A program made the translations under genes and the position numbers. Shown piece by piece: positions 53,355 through 62,227 of a DNA stretch of 64,000 nt (position 1 is the stretch's first letter; each line of letters begins with the position of its first letter). The DNA comes from Mycolicibacterium monacense (GTDB lineage Bacteria; Actinomycetota; Actinomycetes; Mycobacteriales; Mycobacteriaceae), in contig NZ_AP022617.1 in assembly GCF_010731575.1 (NCBI RefSeq), positions 2,728,001 through 2,792,000 of the forward strand, written 5' to 3'. The notes beneath the pieces were generated by a model. That model made no database searches and was not told the origin of the DNA. It was given only the letters and a program-made list of their open reading frames with translations.

Positions 53355-54460
53355 AAATCGTTCTCGCACCGGACTCTTTCAAGGAGTCCATGAGCGCCGC
53401 GCAGGCCATCGCCGCCATGCGCGACGGGGTACGCGCGGCCCTTCCGGACGCCGATTGCGTCGGGGTCCCGATGGCCGACGGCGGTGAGGGCACCGTCGAC
53501 GCCGTGGTGGACGCGCTCGACGGTGAGCGGGTGACGGTCGAGGTGGCCGATGCGCTCGGCCGGCCCGTGCCGGCCACCTACGGTTATGTTCCCGGCCGTC
53601 GTCTCGCGGTCATCGAGATGGCCGCCGCGGCGGGTCTGGAACTCATCCCCGCCGACGAGCGTGATGTGCTGTGCGCCAGCACCTTCGGTGTCGGCCAGCT
53701 GATGGCCCACGCGCTCGACCGGGGCGCCGCCGAGTTCCTGATCGGCCTCGGTGGATCCGCCACCAACGATGGCGGCGCGGGGTTGCTCACCGCCCTGGGC
53801 GTCGAGTTGCTCGACGGCTCGGATGCGCCGCTGCCACCGGGCGGCGGTGCGCTGGCCGATCTGCACCGCATCGACACCGCGGGCCTCGATCCGCGGCTGG
53901 CGGGCGTGCACATCCAGTTGGCCTGCGACGTGACCGCACCCCTGCTCGGGCCCGCGGGCGCCAGCGCCGTGTTCGGCCCGCAGAAGGGTGCGACACCCGC
54001 CGACGTCGCCCGGTTGGAGGCTGCGCTGGCGCGGTTCGCCGCGGTGGCCGACGCCGCGCACGCGGAGACACCCGGTGCGGGTGCGGCCGGCGGGCTCGGC
54101 TTCGCGCTGCTCGAATTCCTCGGCGCCACAAGCCGTCCCGGTGTCGAGGTGGTGGCCGAGACGGTCGGGCTGGAACAGGCGCTACGCGGTGCGGCGTGGG
54201 TGTTCACCGGTGAGGGCGGCGTCGACGCGCAGACCCTGATGGGCAAGACGCCGTTCGGGGTCGCGCAGGTGGCCGCCCGCACCGGGACCAGGGTGGCCAT
54301 CTTCGCCGGCCGGGTCGGCCCCGACGCGTCGGTGCTTCTCGAGCACGGCGTCGACGAGATCGTCGGGATCACCGCACCCGGAACACCTCTCGCCGAGGCG
54401 CTGCGCACCGGCCCGCAGTCGCTGGCGCGGGCCGTCGAGAACTTCCTCCGCCGGCTCTGA
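53351..54460 (+). CDS. Glycerate kinase, GarK/GlxK family
   Basis: 369-residue glycerate 2- or 3-kinase. The opening KIVLAPDSFKESMSAAQAI, then MADGGEGTVDA, is diagnostic; the middle has FLIGLGGSATNDGGAG and CDVTAPLLGPAGAS; the end has FTGEGGVDAQTLMGKTPFG. It converts glycerate to phosphoglycerate, linking the preceding reductase to glycolysis. ATG 53351 overlaps the reductase stop. A long hairpin separates it from the convergent copper amine oxidase. Confidence 0.95.
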   Translation: MKIVLAPDSFKESMSAAQAIAAMRDGVRAALPDADCVGVPMADGGEGTVDAVVDALDGERVTVEVADALGRPVPATYGYVPGRRLAVIEMAAAAGLELIPADERDVLCASTFGVGQLMAHALDRGAAEFLIGLGGSATNDGGAGLLTALGVELLDGSDAPLPPGGGALADLHRIDTAGLDPRLAGVHIQLACDVTAPLLGPAGASAVFGPQKGATPADVARLEAALARFAAVADAAHAETPGAGAAGGLGFALLEFLGATSRPGVEVVAETVGLEQALRGAAWVFTGEGGVDAQTLMGKTPFGVAQVAARTGTRVAIFAGRVGPDASVLLEHGVDEIVGITAPGTPLAEALRTGPQSLARAVENFLRRL

Positions 54461-54470
54461 CTTTCCCCGC

Positions 54471-54528
54471 CGAGCAGACGCAAATGTCCCCCAAAACCGC
54501 CGTTTGAGGGCACATTTGCGTCTGCTCG
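54471..54528. terminator. Long hairpin between convergent glycerate kinase and amine oxidase genes
   Basis: The left arm CGAGCAGACGCAAATGT (54471-54487) is perfectly matched by 54512-54528, and the stem continues through the CCC/GGG runs with one bulge. The sequence GCCGAGCAGACGCAAA recurs at 62164. It lies between two convergent stops (54460 and 54537), so bidirectional termination is the likely role. Confidence 0.7.
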
Positions 54529-54536
54529 CGCCAGGT

Positions 54537-56552
54537 TTACGACTCCCGCGCGACCTCGGCGACCGGCAGGCTCGCGTGATGGGCGTGGCAGGCCTTCGGC
54601 GGTGACGGCGGCAGGTCGAGCGCCGGGTTGCCGTCGAAGAAGCCGACGGGTTTGAGGTGGAATCCGGTGTAGGCGCACGGCATCACCGGCCAGTCCTCCG
54701 GGCGCACGACGTGGTGGGCGCCGACGGTGTACCAGAGCACGATGTCGGTGTCCTCCAACGGCGCATCGTCGGCGATGTACTGCGGTAGCCCCTGCATGTC
54801 GGCCGACTGATACATGTAGTCGCCCGCGGCGTACAGCTCCGCGGGGTCGTATTTCGTCACCCACAGGTTGTGCTGCACGAACCGCGCCCGGTCGTAGATG
54901 TAGGAACCCTCCTGCACCATCACCGGCACCACATCCTTGGGCGTCAGCTTGTAGGCCACCGCACTGCCCAGCTCGTTGCGCTTCGACGGGTTGGCGATCT
55001 TCCAGTACCTGCCGGTCGACCAGTCCCAGTCACGGGCGCCGTCGGCCTCCGAGGCCACCAGCGTGTCGCGGGTGATCCACGCGTTGTGGTGCGGGTTGAG
55101 CGCCGGGTCGGGTTCGGGAATCGAATCCACCTCGTAGACACTGTTTCCCGCGCCGTCGATGCTCATGTCGAGCCGGAAGTTGAAGAAGTGCTGATGGTTC
55201 GGCCCGTAGATCCCCGGCGCCACCATCTTCCCCCAGCGCGGATCCTCCCCGTCGGGGACGGCACCGGTGGTGAGCACCCCCGACAGCTTGACCTCGACCT
55301 CCATCGAGGCGTCGTTGTAGAAGTACCAGAAGAACCCGTACTCGTAGTTGCCGACGGTGCAGATCATCGAGATCACCAGCCGCCGCGACCGCCGCACCTC
55401 GACCTCACCGGTGCGGAAGTCGGTGTGCTTCCACGAGATCCCGTAGTCCTCCTCATGCATGCAGATGGCGTTGGGGATGGTGACGGCATTGCCGGCGGAG
55501 TCGTTGACCGTCCCGTCGAAGTAGAAGATCTCGCCGAGACAGTCGCATCCGAGCGTCAGCGGGTTCGCCGAGAATCCCATCCCGACCTCACCCATGTCGA
55601 AGACGTTCTTGTTCCAGTGCGTCGGCGCGGTGTCGCCGTAGGGCACCACCATCTCCGACAGCGACGCCCGGTAGACGATCGGCCGGGTCTCGCCGCGGTC
55701 GGTGTAGGTGATCTCGTGCAGCACGATGCCCTCACGAGGGTTGAAACCGACCCGCATCGACCACTTCTGCCACTGCACCCGCCAACCGTCGACGGTGAAA
55801 CTCGGTCCCTCGGGCTGGGTGATCTCGATCGGTTTGACGTCGTCGCGGAACGCGGTGAACGCCGGTCGGTTGTTCGGGTCGAACATGAACTGCTCGCTGT
55901 AGTTGCCCGCGGTCGGCGGCAACGGCACCACCCCGTGATCCTCGACGTCGAGCACCGCCATCGCATCGAGATCGAACGTGACTATCAACCCCTCGACGGG
56001 CCGTGCGTAACCGTGTTCGGACGGCGCGGCCCGCATGAACGTCAGCGGTCGGCAGATCAGCGGTGAGTTGTCGTAGTGGTCCTGCCGGCCGTAGTACCCT
56101 GCCGGCCACGGGTCGATCATCGCGAGGCTGAAGTCGGTGACGCCCCGTTTCCGCATCGCCTCCTGCCACCGCGGATCCTGGCGGACGACCTCCTCGACGC
56201 CGGTCATGTGTTCGACGAGATAGGACGGGAACCGGCCGGGCACCGCCCGCCAGGATTCGATGACCCGCGCCCCGAGGTCCACCACGGCCTCGCTGACGAG
56301 TTTGGCCGCCCCGTCGTACATGGTCGCGAACGCCCGGCGCGGCACACCGTCGAGACCGTCGAAGGTCAGTGCGGGCGTCTTGGCCGGCTCGGCGAGCGAG
56401 ATCATCACGAACTTCAGCGTGGGCGTGGCGTATTCGGAGTCCATGATGATCGCCGCCGCCGCTTCGATCTCGGCGCCGCTGAGCGGGTCGAGAGGGTAGG
56501 CGACCGCGCCGTCGGTGGTCTTCGTGCCGGCCACGGTGCTGTCCATGGTCAT
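54537..56552 (-). CDS. Copper amine oxidase (topaquinone type)
   Basis: 671-residue quinoprotein oxidising primary amines to aldehydes with release of ammonia and hydrogen peroxide. The topaquinone Tyr precursor is in VGNYEYGFFW (NYxY). The catalytic-base Asp region is YGDTAP, and copper ligands are HQHFFNFRLDM (HxH) and TGFHLKP. N2/N3 domains precede the catalytic beta-sandwich. No signal peptide is seen, so it is cytoplasmic. ATG 56552 with AAGGGG upstream is preferred; GTG 56561 and ATG 56546 are alternatives. It follows an amine-type permease by 5 nt. Confidence 0.94.
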   Translation of the reverse strand: MTMDSTVAGTKTTDGAVAYPLDPLSGAEIEAAAAIIMDSEYATPTLKFVMISLAEPAKTPALTFDGLDGVPRRAFATMYDGAAKLVSEAVVDLGARVIESWRAVPGRFPSYLVEHMTGVEEVVRQDPRWQEAMRKRGVTDFSLAMIDPWPAGYYGRQDHYDNSPLICRPLTFMRAAPSEHGYARPVEGLIVTFDLDAMAVLDVEDHGVVPLPPTAGNYSEQFMFDPNNRPAFTAFRDDVKPIEITQPEGPSFTVDGWRVQWQKWSMRVGFNPREGIVLHEITYTDRGETRPIVYRASLSEMVVPYGDTAPTHWNKNVFDMGEVGMGFSANPLTLGCDCLGEIFYFDGTVNDSAGNAVTIPNAICMHEEDYGISWKHTDFRTGEVEVRRSRRLVISMICTVGNYEYGFFWYFYNDASMEVEVKLSGVLTTGAVPDGEDPRWGKMVAPGIYGPNHQHFFNFRLDMSIDGAGNSVYEVDSIPEPDPALNPHHNAWITRDTLVASEADGARDWDWSTGRYWKIANPSKRNELGSAVAYKLTPKDVVPVMVQEGSYIYDRARFVQHNLWVTKYDPAELYAAGDYMYQSADMQGLPQYIADDAPLEDTDIVLWYTVGAHHVVRPEDWPVMPCAYTGFHLKPVGFFDGNPALDLPPSPPKACHAHHASLPVAEVARES

Positions 56553-56557
56553 TCGTT

Positions 56558-58072
56558 TCACACCCCTTCAGGGCTGGTGTCGGATTTGTTGAGATCGAGG
56601 ACCGCCAGGTGCGCCAGTGCGTCGTCCTGGGTCATCTTGTGCGCCGAGCGGCGACCGAAGATGTAGACGACCAGACCCAGCGCGAACATGCCCAGGCTGA
56701 TGCCGCCCACCCACGTCATCCAGGTGGCGGCGGGCACGTCGATCCACGGTGTGACGAAGGAGTAGTAGATCCCGCCGATGGTGCCCAGCGTGCCGACGAC
56801 GACGGTGATCCACACCCCGACCATCCCGCCGGGGATGCGCCAGAACTGTTCGTTGACATAGCGATCCGCGTACTTCCTACGGGCGATGATGACCGGGAAC
56901 AGGAAGAAGAACCCGGACAGCAGCCACACCGTCGACAGCCCGCCCTGCAGGTAGATGGTGACGTTGGCCATGCTGCTCTGCGAGTACAACCCGACCAGGA
57001 TCAGTGACGAGATGACGCCCTGGATCAGGATGGCCGTCACCGGGTTACGGGTGCGCGGGTTGAGGTGGGTGAAGATGCGCGGCAGGTGGCGTTCGAGACC
57101 GGAGACGAAGATGAGCCGCGAGTAGGCGACCTGGTAGGTCATCAACGCCACGATGATGATGAACGCCAACACGACCGCGCAGACCTCCATCAGACCCGGG
57201 AAGCCGGCGACGTCGAGCATGCCGATGATGCCGGTGACCGGGTCGATCTCGTCACCGGGCAGCGCCATCATGGTGCCGAGCGTGGTGAGCAGGTAGATCG
57301 CGACGAGCGCGGTCGACCCCCACAGGATCATCCGCGGGCCGCTGCGGCGCACGGAGAGGAACTCCGCACCCATGTTGTACGGGGTCTCGACGCCGAGCAG
57401 GTACAGCAGCACCGTGCCGTACAGGAAACCGGCGACCGCGAAGTTCGGGATCGTCGCCTCTTCCCAGGAGAACGGGGTGGCCGAACCGTTCTTGCCGGCA
57501 TACAGCAGTCCGCAGATGAAGATCGTCAGCGTGAGCACGCCGTAGACGACGAACACGATGTTCATGATCCGTTGGTTCGCAGCGAGTTTCGCCAATGCCA
57601 GCCCGATGACCGTCCACAGGATGACCAACTGCAGGATGATGCTGATCGTCAGCCCCAGTTCGGCGTGGAACGCCAGCAGCAGGAACTGCAGCACCACGGC
57701 CGGCGAGGATGCGGCGTTGAGGATCACCGGCACCCACGACAGATAGCCGCCGATGAACCCCCAGGTCTCCCCCATGGTGCGGTAGGCCCAGATGTACACC
57801 CCGCCCTGACCCGGCCACAGGTTGCCGAGTTCCACCACGGCCATCCCCGCGGGGATCAGGAAGGTGAGGATGCCGAGCACCCACATCGGGATGGCCGTCC
57901 ACCCGCCTGCGGCCATCACCGACGATCCGGTGACCCAGCAGATGATGAAGACGTAGGCGGCCGTGAGGCCGAACGTGCTCATCACCTTAGGCAGGATCTG
58001 TTCGGGGACGAGTTCGGTGGTCATCAGGGCGTCGCGCCCCGGCGGCGGGGACGCCTCGAGTTCTGCGGTCAT
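56558..58072 (-). CDS. APC-superfamily amino acid/amine permease
   Basis: 504-residue permease with about 12 transmembrane helices. LPKVMSTFGLTAAYVFIICW opens TM1; GNLWPGQGGVYIWAYRTMG and VYGVLTLTIFICGLLYAG are characteristic. The cytoplasmic C-terminus (KMTQDDALAHLAVLD) is short. Direct coupling to the copper amine oxidase suggests uptake of the amine it oxidises, for example phenylethylamine or tyramine (inference). ATG 58072 has GGGAGAA 4 nt upstream. It follows the ABC ATPase gene by 32 nt. Confidence 0.9.
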   Translation of the reverse strand: MTAELEASPPPGRDALMTTELVPEQILPKVMSTFGLTAAYVFIICWVTGSSVMAAGGWTAIPMWVLGILTFLIPAGMAVVELGNLWPGQGGVYIWAYRTMGETWGFIGGYLSWVPVILNAASSPAVVLQFLLLAFHAELGLTISIILQLVILWTVIGLALAKLAANQRIMNIVFVVYGVLTLTIFICGLLYAGKNGSATPFSWEEATIPNFAVAGFLYGTVLLYLLGVETPYNMGAEFLSVRRSGPRMILWGSTALVAIYLLTTLGTMMALPGDEIDPVTGIIGMLDVAGFPGLMEVCAVVLAFIIIVALMTYQVAYSRLIFVSGLERHLPRIFTHLNPRTRNPVTAILIQGVISSLILVGLYSQSSMANVTIYLQGGLSTVWLLSGFFFLFPVIIARRKYADRYVNEQFWRIPGGMVGVWITVVVGTLGTIGGIYYSFVTPWIDVPAATWMTWVGGISLGMFALGLVVYIFGRRSAHKMTQDDALAHLAVLDLNKSDTSPEGV

Positions 58073-58104
58073 GATTCTCCCAAAGGTGTTGAGGGATAGG
58101 AGCG

Positions 58105-58827
58105 TCAGTTGACGATTTGTCCGTCTTTCATCCGGACGACACGGCTCGCTTCGTCGGCCACCGTGGGGTCGTGGGTGCTCGCGACGACCGTGACGCCCAG
58201 CGTCGAACACAGGTCGCGCAGCATGCGCACCACCGTCTCCCCCGTGCGGTGGTCGAGGTTGGCTGTGGGCTCGTCGGCGAGGACGAGCGCCGGACTGCTG
58301 ATCAGCGAGCGCGCGATCGCCGTGCGCTGCTGTTCACCGCCGGACATCTTGGTCGGCTGGTGGTCAATGCGGTGGCCGAGGCCGACCAGTTCGAGCAACT
58401 CGATCGCTCTGGTGCGCAACGCTTTGCGGTCGTAGGGCTCGAACATCAGCGGCAGTTCGACGTTCTCGACCGCCGACAGGAACGGGATCAGGTTGTAGCT
58501 CTGGAAGATGAACCCGATGGTGTCGTGGCGTAACGCGGCGAACTGGCTTTCCGTCAGCGTGCGGGTGTCGCGCCCGGCGACCGCCACCGAACCCTTCGTC
58601 GGGCGGTCCAGCCCGCCGATGATGTTGAGCAGCGTGGACTTTCCGCTGCCGCTCGGTCCCATCAGGCAGACGAACTCGCCCGGCATCACGGTCAGGTCCG
58701 CGGCGACCAGCGCGCGCACCACTTCGTCGCCGAGTTTGTGCAGTTTCCACACGTCGGCGATCTCGATGACCGGCAGTGGCGGCGAGGTGGTCGTGTCGTG
58801 GTCGCGGCGTTCTTCGATGGCGGTCAT
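58105..58827 (-). CDS. ABC transporter ATP-binding protein, MacB/LolD type
   Basis: 240-residue ATPase. Walker A GPSGSGKST (about 53-61), Q-loop FIFQSYNL, signature MSGGEQQR (about 156-163), Walker B LVLADEPTANLD and the H-loop STHDPTVAD. Of the MacB/LolCDE class working with FtsX-like permeases. It overlaps neither neighbour but is 1 nt from the permease gene upstream, so the three ABC genes form one transporter. Confidence 0.95.
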   Translation of the reverse strand: MTAIEERRDHDTTTSPPLPVIEIADVWKLHKLGDEVVRALVAADLTVMPGEFVCLMGPSGSGKSTLLNIIGGLDRPTKGSVAVAGRDTRTLTESQFAALRHDTIGFIFQSYNLIPFLSAVENVELPLMFEPYDRKALRTRAIELLELVGLGHRIDHQPTKMSGGEQQRTAIARSLISSPALVLADEPTANLDHRTGETVVRMLRDLCSTLGVTVVASTHDPTVADEASRVVRMKDGQIVN

Positions 58828-58828
58828 G

Positions 58829-59419
58829 TCAGCCTCCGGCGGTCAGGGAGCGGATGGGCGGACGCGATGCGGCCGCCCAGGTGGGTGGGATGTTGGTGGC
58901 CAGTGCCGCGACGACGCTGACGCCGACGGCCGTCGCGGCGCCGGTGAGCAGACCGCTCGCCGCGACGCCACCTGCGGCCAGTCCGGTGCCGCCGAGGACG
59001 ATCCCGGCCACCGCCGCCAGCGCCGCGCCGGCCAGCGCACCGAGGACGGCGGCGACGAGGGGTTCGACGAGCAGCGCCGCGACCACGGGGAGACGCGGAA
59101 TCCCGTTGGCGCCCAGCACACCGAGTTCGCGGGTGCGGTGCGCGACGGTGCGTGTGGTGGCCACCGCCACCTCGACGACGCCCACCAGCAGCACGCTGAC
59201 GGCGATGAGGACGACGGCGCGGTTGATCTCGTCGGCGTGGCCGAGGGATGCGGACTGCGCCCGGATCCCCTCGGACATCCCGAAGACGATGACGACCAGG
59301 AACGCACCGGTCGCGGTGGTGACGATGGGCAGCACCAGCTCACGGATGCGGCGGCAGGTGGACAGCCACCCGTAGGACAGTCCTCGGCGCAACACTATTG
59401 TTCTCTCTTCTTCGCGCAA
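58829..59419 (-). CDS. FtsX-like permease subunit, short (second permease)
   Basis: 196 residues of the FtsX C-terminal membrane core only: LVLPIVTTATGAFLVVIVFGM, then VVLIAVSVLLVGVVEVAVA, TRELGVLGANG (FtsX cytoplasmic loop) and AAVLGALAGAALAAVAGIVLGG. The large periplasmic domain seen in the other permease is missing, so it may form a heterodimer with it. The start at 59419 follows the larger permease by 7 nt. Confidence 0.82.
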   Translation of the reverse strand: MREEERTIVLRRGLSYGWLSTCRRIRELVLPIVTTATGAFLVVIVFGMSEGIRAQSASLGHADEINRAVVLIAVSVLLVGVVEVAVATTRTVAHRTRELGVLGANGIPRLPVVAALLVEPLVAAVLGALAGAALAAVAGIVLGGTGLAAGGVAASGLLTGAATAVGVSVVAALATNIPPTWAAASRPPIRSLTAGG

Positions 59420-59426
59420 GCGCTCA

Positions 59427-60602
59427 TCAGCGGCCCCCCAGGAGATCGACGGGACGTTGCTGCAACAGCCGGTGCACGGGTACCAGCGCGCCGACGATCG
59501 CCATGGCGGGGATGAACGCCGCGACCATGCCGGCGGCCTGCAGCCACGCGATCGGCGTCGCGATGCCCGGGATCACCAGCGCCACAGCCACTCCCGCACC
59601 CAGCACTCCGATGAGGTAGGCGGCGACGAAGACGAGCGCCGATTCGACGAGGAAGAAGTAGAGCACCTCGTCGGCGAGGCCGATGCTCGACATGATCCCG
59701 AACTCGCGTTTGCGTTCGGCGACCGCGGCCAGGAACGACGACACCGCGATGACGAATCCGAGGATCAGGCCGATCGTCGAGATCAGACCGAGCGTCGAAC
59801 TCGTCACTTTGCCCGAGAACAGCGCGGAGAACTTCTGCTCGAACGACAGCGGCCCGTTCCCCCCGACGGTGTCGTAGATCAGACCGGCACCGCGCGGATC
59901 GGGGGTCTGCGCCGGGTCGGCGGTGGCGTCCAGGCCGGTGGCGGCGCCGAACGTCTGGGCGAGATCGCGCCGGTTCTTTTGTCCTGCAGGGGCTTTCACC
60001 GTCCACCAGCCGTCGTCACCGATGATTTCGCGGGCGACGGAGGTGGCCACGGTGACCGATTGGCCCGCGCCGGCCACGGCGGCGACGAGATCGTGACCGC
60101 CGACGTCCACGCGGTCACCCGGGGACACCCCCAGCCGTTGGGCCACCGCGTCGCCGAAGATCGCCCGTGCCGAGGGGGTCTCGTCGTTGCCGCGCAACGA
60201 CACCGGGACCCCGTAGACCTCCGTACGCCCCGACAGGGTACGGGTGGCGGTCCACCCGGCAGGCACATCGATCTCCGGCGCGGCGCCCCCGGCGATCAGC
60301 GCCTGCGTGTCCGGGTCGTACTGCACCCCGGCGGCGGGCACCACCCACAGGTGCGCCTCGCCGAGTACGTCGGTGACCGAATCTGCGCCTGTGATCGCGA
60401 AACTCGAGGAGATCGTGCGCACCACCGTCACACAGGCGATGGCCAAGGCGATGCCGAGGACGGCCAGCACGAACCGTGCGGGGCGTCGGCGGATGTTGGC
60501 CAGCGCGAACCGGACGAGGCACCCGAAGGTGTTCCCGGAGGAATTGGCGATCAGCGGTGATCGAGCGGAAGTGGTTGCGTTGTTGACCTGACTGGTCTCC
60601 AC
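59427..60602 (-). CDS. FtsX-like permease subunit, MacB type with periplasmic domain
   Basis: 391 residues. An N-terminal helix (RFVLAVLGIALAIACVTVV) is followed by a roughly 190-residue extracytoplasmic domain and three C-terminal helices with the FtsX loop AERKREFGIMSSIG. With the shorter permease and the ATPase it makes a MacB-like exporter or mechanotransmitter. GTG 60602 is the start, with no clear SD. First gene of the operon leading to the amine oxidase. The cargo is unknown. Confidence 0.88.
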   Translation of the reverse strand: METSQVNNATTSARSPLIANSSGNTFGCLVRFALANIRRRPARFVLAVLGIALAIACVTVVRTISSSFAITGADSVTDVLGEAHLWVVPAAGVQYDPDTQALIAGGAAPEIDVPAGWTATRTLSGRTEVYGVPVSLRGNDETPSARAIFGDAVAQRLGVSPGDRVDVGGHDLVAAVAGAGQSVTVATSVAREIIGDDGWWTVKAPAGQKNRRDLAQTFGAATGLDATADPAQTPDPRGAGLIYDTVGGNGPLSFEQKFSALFSGKVTSSTLGLISTIGLILGFVIAVSSFLAAVAERKREFGIMSSIGLADEVLYFFLVESALVFVAAYLIGVLGAGVAVALVIPGIATPIAWLQAAGMVAAFIPAMAIVGALVPVHRLLQQRPVDLLGGR

Positions 60603-60653
60603 AATCAGCGATCGTGGGATCGGGTTGTTTCCCCCACCGCTGTCTGTGGTATC

Positions 60654-60670
60654 GCGGAGGTTAACTCCGC
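60654..60670. promoter_or_regulatory. Inverted repeat upstream of the ABC-permease-amine oxidase operon
   Basis: GCGGAG-GTTAA-CTCCGC, a perfect 6-bp-arm dyad about 50-70 nt upstream of the GTG at 60602 and the only dyad in the operon's 5' region apart from the hairpin at 60701. It may be an operator. No local regulator gene is present. Confidence 0.5.
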
Positions 60671-60700
60671 CGGGACGTGGTTACGTCGACGTGTCGGCGC

Positions 60701-60717
60701 ACAACGGATTTCGTTGT
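60701..60717. terminator. Short hairpin at the 3' end of amiC
   Basis: ACAACG-GATTT-CGTTGT, perfect 6-bp arms, touches the amiC stop at 60717-60719. It may contribute to termination of amiC or be an operator for the next operon; no T-tract is present. Confidence 0.4.
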
Positions 60718-62129
60718 CAGGAGGCGTCCTGAATGCGCCGCCAGGGACGCGCCTGCTCGAGTTCGTAGGCCAGTTCCAGCAGTCGCGCCTCCCGGCCCAC
60801 CGTCGATGCGAACATCATCCCGATCGGCAGTCCGCGGTCGGATACGCCGAGCGGCAACGATATAGCGGGATCACCGGTGGCGTTCTGCAGCGGTGTGAAC
60901 GCCACCCAGTCGACCAGGCGATCGATGATCTGCCGGTAGTCCGCCGTCGGGTCGAGGTGGCCGATCAGCGGTGGGGACTCGGCCAGCGTCGGGGTGAGCA
61001 CCACGTCGTACTCGCGCGCCAGACGCGCGCTGATACGTCGGGTGCGCGCCAACCGGGCGATGGCGACGGGCAGCCGGTGCAGATTGCGCGCGGCATGGGA
61101 TTCGAGCCCGAGCGTGAGGTTGTCCAGACGGGTGCGGTCGAAGCTGGCGCCGAAGGTGCGGCGCCCGCCCCGGACGAGGGCGTACGACAGGAATGCCCAG
61201 TAGAGCAGGAAGTCGTCCATGAAGTGTCCGGGGATGGGGTTGTCGATCGGGGTGACGCGGTGACCCAGATCTTCCAGCAGCGCTGCGGTTCTCATCGTCT
61301 CCTTGCGCACCTCGCGGCCGGCCTCACGGGCGATCGAGTGTGTGCACACCGCGATGCGCAGCCGTTGCCTGCCGGGTGCGGTGACGTCGCCGATCGGCGG
61401 CAGTTTGGGGTTGCGGTAGACCCGTTCCATCTCGCGGTAGAACGCGGCGGTGTCACGCACCGAGCGGGTGACGACACCGTTGGCGACGATCCGCAGTGGC
61501 ATCTGGCGCATGTCCCGGTCGAGCGGTAACCGGCCGCGGGACGGTTTGAGGCCGACCAGACCGTTGCAGGACGCCGGGATCCGGATCGACCCGCCGCCGT
61601 CGTTGGCGTGGGCGATCGGCACGACGCCGGCGGCGACGAACGCCCCGGAACCCGAGGAGGAGGCGCCGGCGGTGTGGTCGGTATCCCACGGATTGCGTAC
61701 CGCCCCGAGTCGCGGATGTTCGGCGGAGGCGGAGAACCCGAACTCCGACAACCGCGTCTTGCCTAGCGCCAGCAGACCGGTCGCGAGATAGGCGCGGGCG
61801 AAGTCCCCGTGCGCGCCGGCGGGCCGTGGATCCCATGCGTCGGTGCCCTGCATGGTCGGCATGTCGCCGACCGCGACGTTGTCCTTGACGTAGGTCGGGA
61901 CGCCGTCGAAGAAGCCGCCGTACGACCCGGGGCCGCCGGCCCGCGCCCGGGCCCGGTCGAACGCCTCGTAGGCCACCCCGTTGAGCGCCGGGTCGACCGC
62001 TTCGGTGCGCGCGATCGCCGCCTCGACGAGCTCGGCGCGCGACACCCGCCCCTGCTGCAGGGCCTCGACGATGCCGACGGCGTCGAGGTCGCCGAGGGCG
62101 TCGTCGGTGAAGGCGTTGATGCGAGTCAT
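60717..62129 (-). CDS. amiC: Amidase-signature (AS) family amidase
   Basis: 470-residue amidase with a Ser-cisSer-Lys triad: the Lys in TYVKDNVAVG, the cis-Ser in TAGASSSGSGAFVAAG and the nucleophile Ser in NDGGGSIRIPASCNG. Length and position (before tsf-rpsB) match AmiC of M. tuberculosis (Rv2888c). The physiological amide is unknown. The ATG at 62129 fits the family N-terminus. It is separated from tsf by a hairpin, so it is probably independently terminated. Confidence 0.93.
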   Translation of the reverse strand: MTRINAFTDDALGDLDAVGIVEALQQGRVSRAELVEAAIARTEAVDPALNGVAYEAFDRARARAGGPGSYGGFFDGVPTYVKDNVAVGDMPTMQGTDAWDPRPAGAHGDFARAYLATGLLALGKTRLSEFGFSASAEHPRLGAVRNPWDTDHTAGASSSGSGAFVAAGVVPIAHANDGGGSIRIPASCNGLVGLKPSRGRLPLDRDMRQMPLRIVANGVVTRSVRDTAAFYREMERVYRNPKLPPIGDVTAPGRQRLRIAVCTHSIAREAGREVRKETMRTAALLEDLGHRVTPIDNPIPGHFMDDFLLYWAFLSYALVRGGRRTFGASFDRTRLDNLTLGLESHAARNLHRLPVAIARLARTRRISARLAREYDVVLTPTLAESPPLIGHLDPTADYRQIIDRLVDWVAFTPLQNATGDPAISLPLGVSDRGLPIGMMFASTVGREARLLELAYELEQARPWRRIQDAS

Positions 62130-62165
62130 GCGCCCGACGGTACCAACACGTACCGCCGGGTTCGC

Positions 62166-62210
62166 CGAGCAGACGCAAAAGTGCCCCGGAACTCGCGTCC
62201 CGGGACACTT
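62166..62210. terminator. Hairpin after tsf carrying the GCCGAGCAGACGCAAA repeat
   Basis: An 11-bp stem (62179-62189 with 62200-62210, one mismatch) around a 10-nt loop. The left flank repeats GCCGAGCAGACGCAAA (62164-62179), identical to the hairpin at 54471, but the right flank has diverged. It lies 17 nt past the tsf stop on the minus strand. Confidence 0.6.
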
Positions 62211-62227
62211 CTACGACTGATCGCGCG

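Noticed and set aside
54870..56066. 398-codon plus-strand frame opposite the copper amine oxidase
   Set aside because: Antisense shadow with no family motif, while the minus-strand gene has all catalytic residues.
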